In this document: in pieces, positions 48,834 through 48,914 of the stretch
Position numbering within the stretch: the first letter of the stretch is position 1
Layout: every line of letters begins with the position of its first letter
Assembly: GCA_026713825.1 (NCBI GenBank)
Contig: JAPONS010000074.1
Location: 1 to 48,914 of the forward strand
From: Chloroflexota bacterium
Lineage (GTDB): Bacteria; Chloroflexota; Dehalococcoidia; Lucifugimonadales; UBA1127
DNA: 48,914 nucleotides
Reading direction: 5' to 3'
Notes under the pieces: model-generated
What the model was told of the DNA's origin: nothing
What the model saw: only the letters and a program-made list of their open reading frames with translations
Databases searched by the model: none
Translations under genes and position numbers: made by a program

Positions 48834-48848
48834 CCCCCCCCCCCCCCC
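48834..48848. repeat. Homopolymeric C tract
   Basis: Fifteen consecutive C residues followed by more C-rich sequence, near the end of the window. It is either a slippage-prone tract or a sequencing/assembly weak point. No gene covers it. Confidence 0.9.
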
Positions 48849-48914
48849 TCCTCCCTCGCCCCCGCCGCGCGGCCAGGGGGAGAACAGGGCGGGAGAGGTA
48901 GCCAACATCTCAAA

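Overview
The window is high-GC bacterial chromosome with compact, mostly co-directional operons, frequent 4-bp stop/start overlaps and many GTG starts. The gene set (an 11-subunit complex I without NuoEFG, 2-oxoacid:ferredoxin oxidoreductase, LigB-type dioxygenase, luciferase-like monooxygenase, HpaB-type hydroxylase, phosphotriesterase-like hydrolase, an NHL protein with a Pro/Thr anchor) suggests Chloroflexota of the Dehalococcoidia/SAR202 type. That placement is inference; no rRNA or marker gene is present to prove it. No tRNA, rRNA or CRISPR array was seen.

Layout. 1-2353: end of a cysteine synthase, then a flavin reductase and an HpaB-type hydroxylase that look like a two-component monooxygenase. 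2439-6110: a large, less GC-rich NHL surface protein. 6312-11957: a mosaic in which a VOC gene and a LigB-like gene, probably once convergent neighbours, are separated by inserted cassettes (a membrane protein; a transposase remnant plus a COG0523 GTPase/WD40 pair), each bordered by a decayed copy of the 3' end of the neighbouring gene. 12025-16005: a DUF2177-like membrane protein, an SDR, a small acidic protein, proA and proB. 16175-25676: mfd, a HAD phosphatase, an A-type Fe-S carrier-like protein, a TPR protein, a CoA-binding protein, a GT2 glycosyltransferase, a luciferase-like oxidoreductase and a phosphotriesterase-like hydrolase. 25686-28899: an AT-richer accessory stretch with two orphan genes, a thioredoxin-like gene, a probable selenocysteine glutaredoxin and a small protein/retropepsin pair. 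29085-42446 (minus strand): nuoA-B-C, korA-korB, nuoD-H-I-J-K-L-M-N. 42572-48914: an XRE-NYN fusion, an MFS transporter, a small protein, a methyltransferase-nuclease fusion, an M48 protease, a second VOC gene and an MmcQ/YjbR protein.

How the genes work together. The respiratory block pairs proton-pumping complex I, without its NADH-oxidising module, with an enzyme that reduces ferredoxin while oxidising a 2-oxoacid. The simplest reading is a ferredoxin-fed complex I. The flavin reductase/HpaB pair, LigB-like protein, SDR, VOC proteins, luciferase-like enzyme and phosphotriesterase-like enzyme look like scattered catabolic capacity for aromatic or otherwise recalcitrant organics.

Most notable observations: an in-frame UGA exactly at the first active-site position of a glutaredoxin (27788-27790) followed by a hairpin; korAB embedded in an EFG-less nuo cluster; four insertions with the same geometry in which part of a gene's 3' region is duplicated; and an XRE-NYN regulator with a palindrome between its -35 and -10 boxes and an apparently leaderless start.
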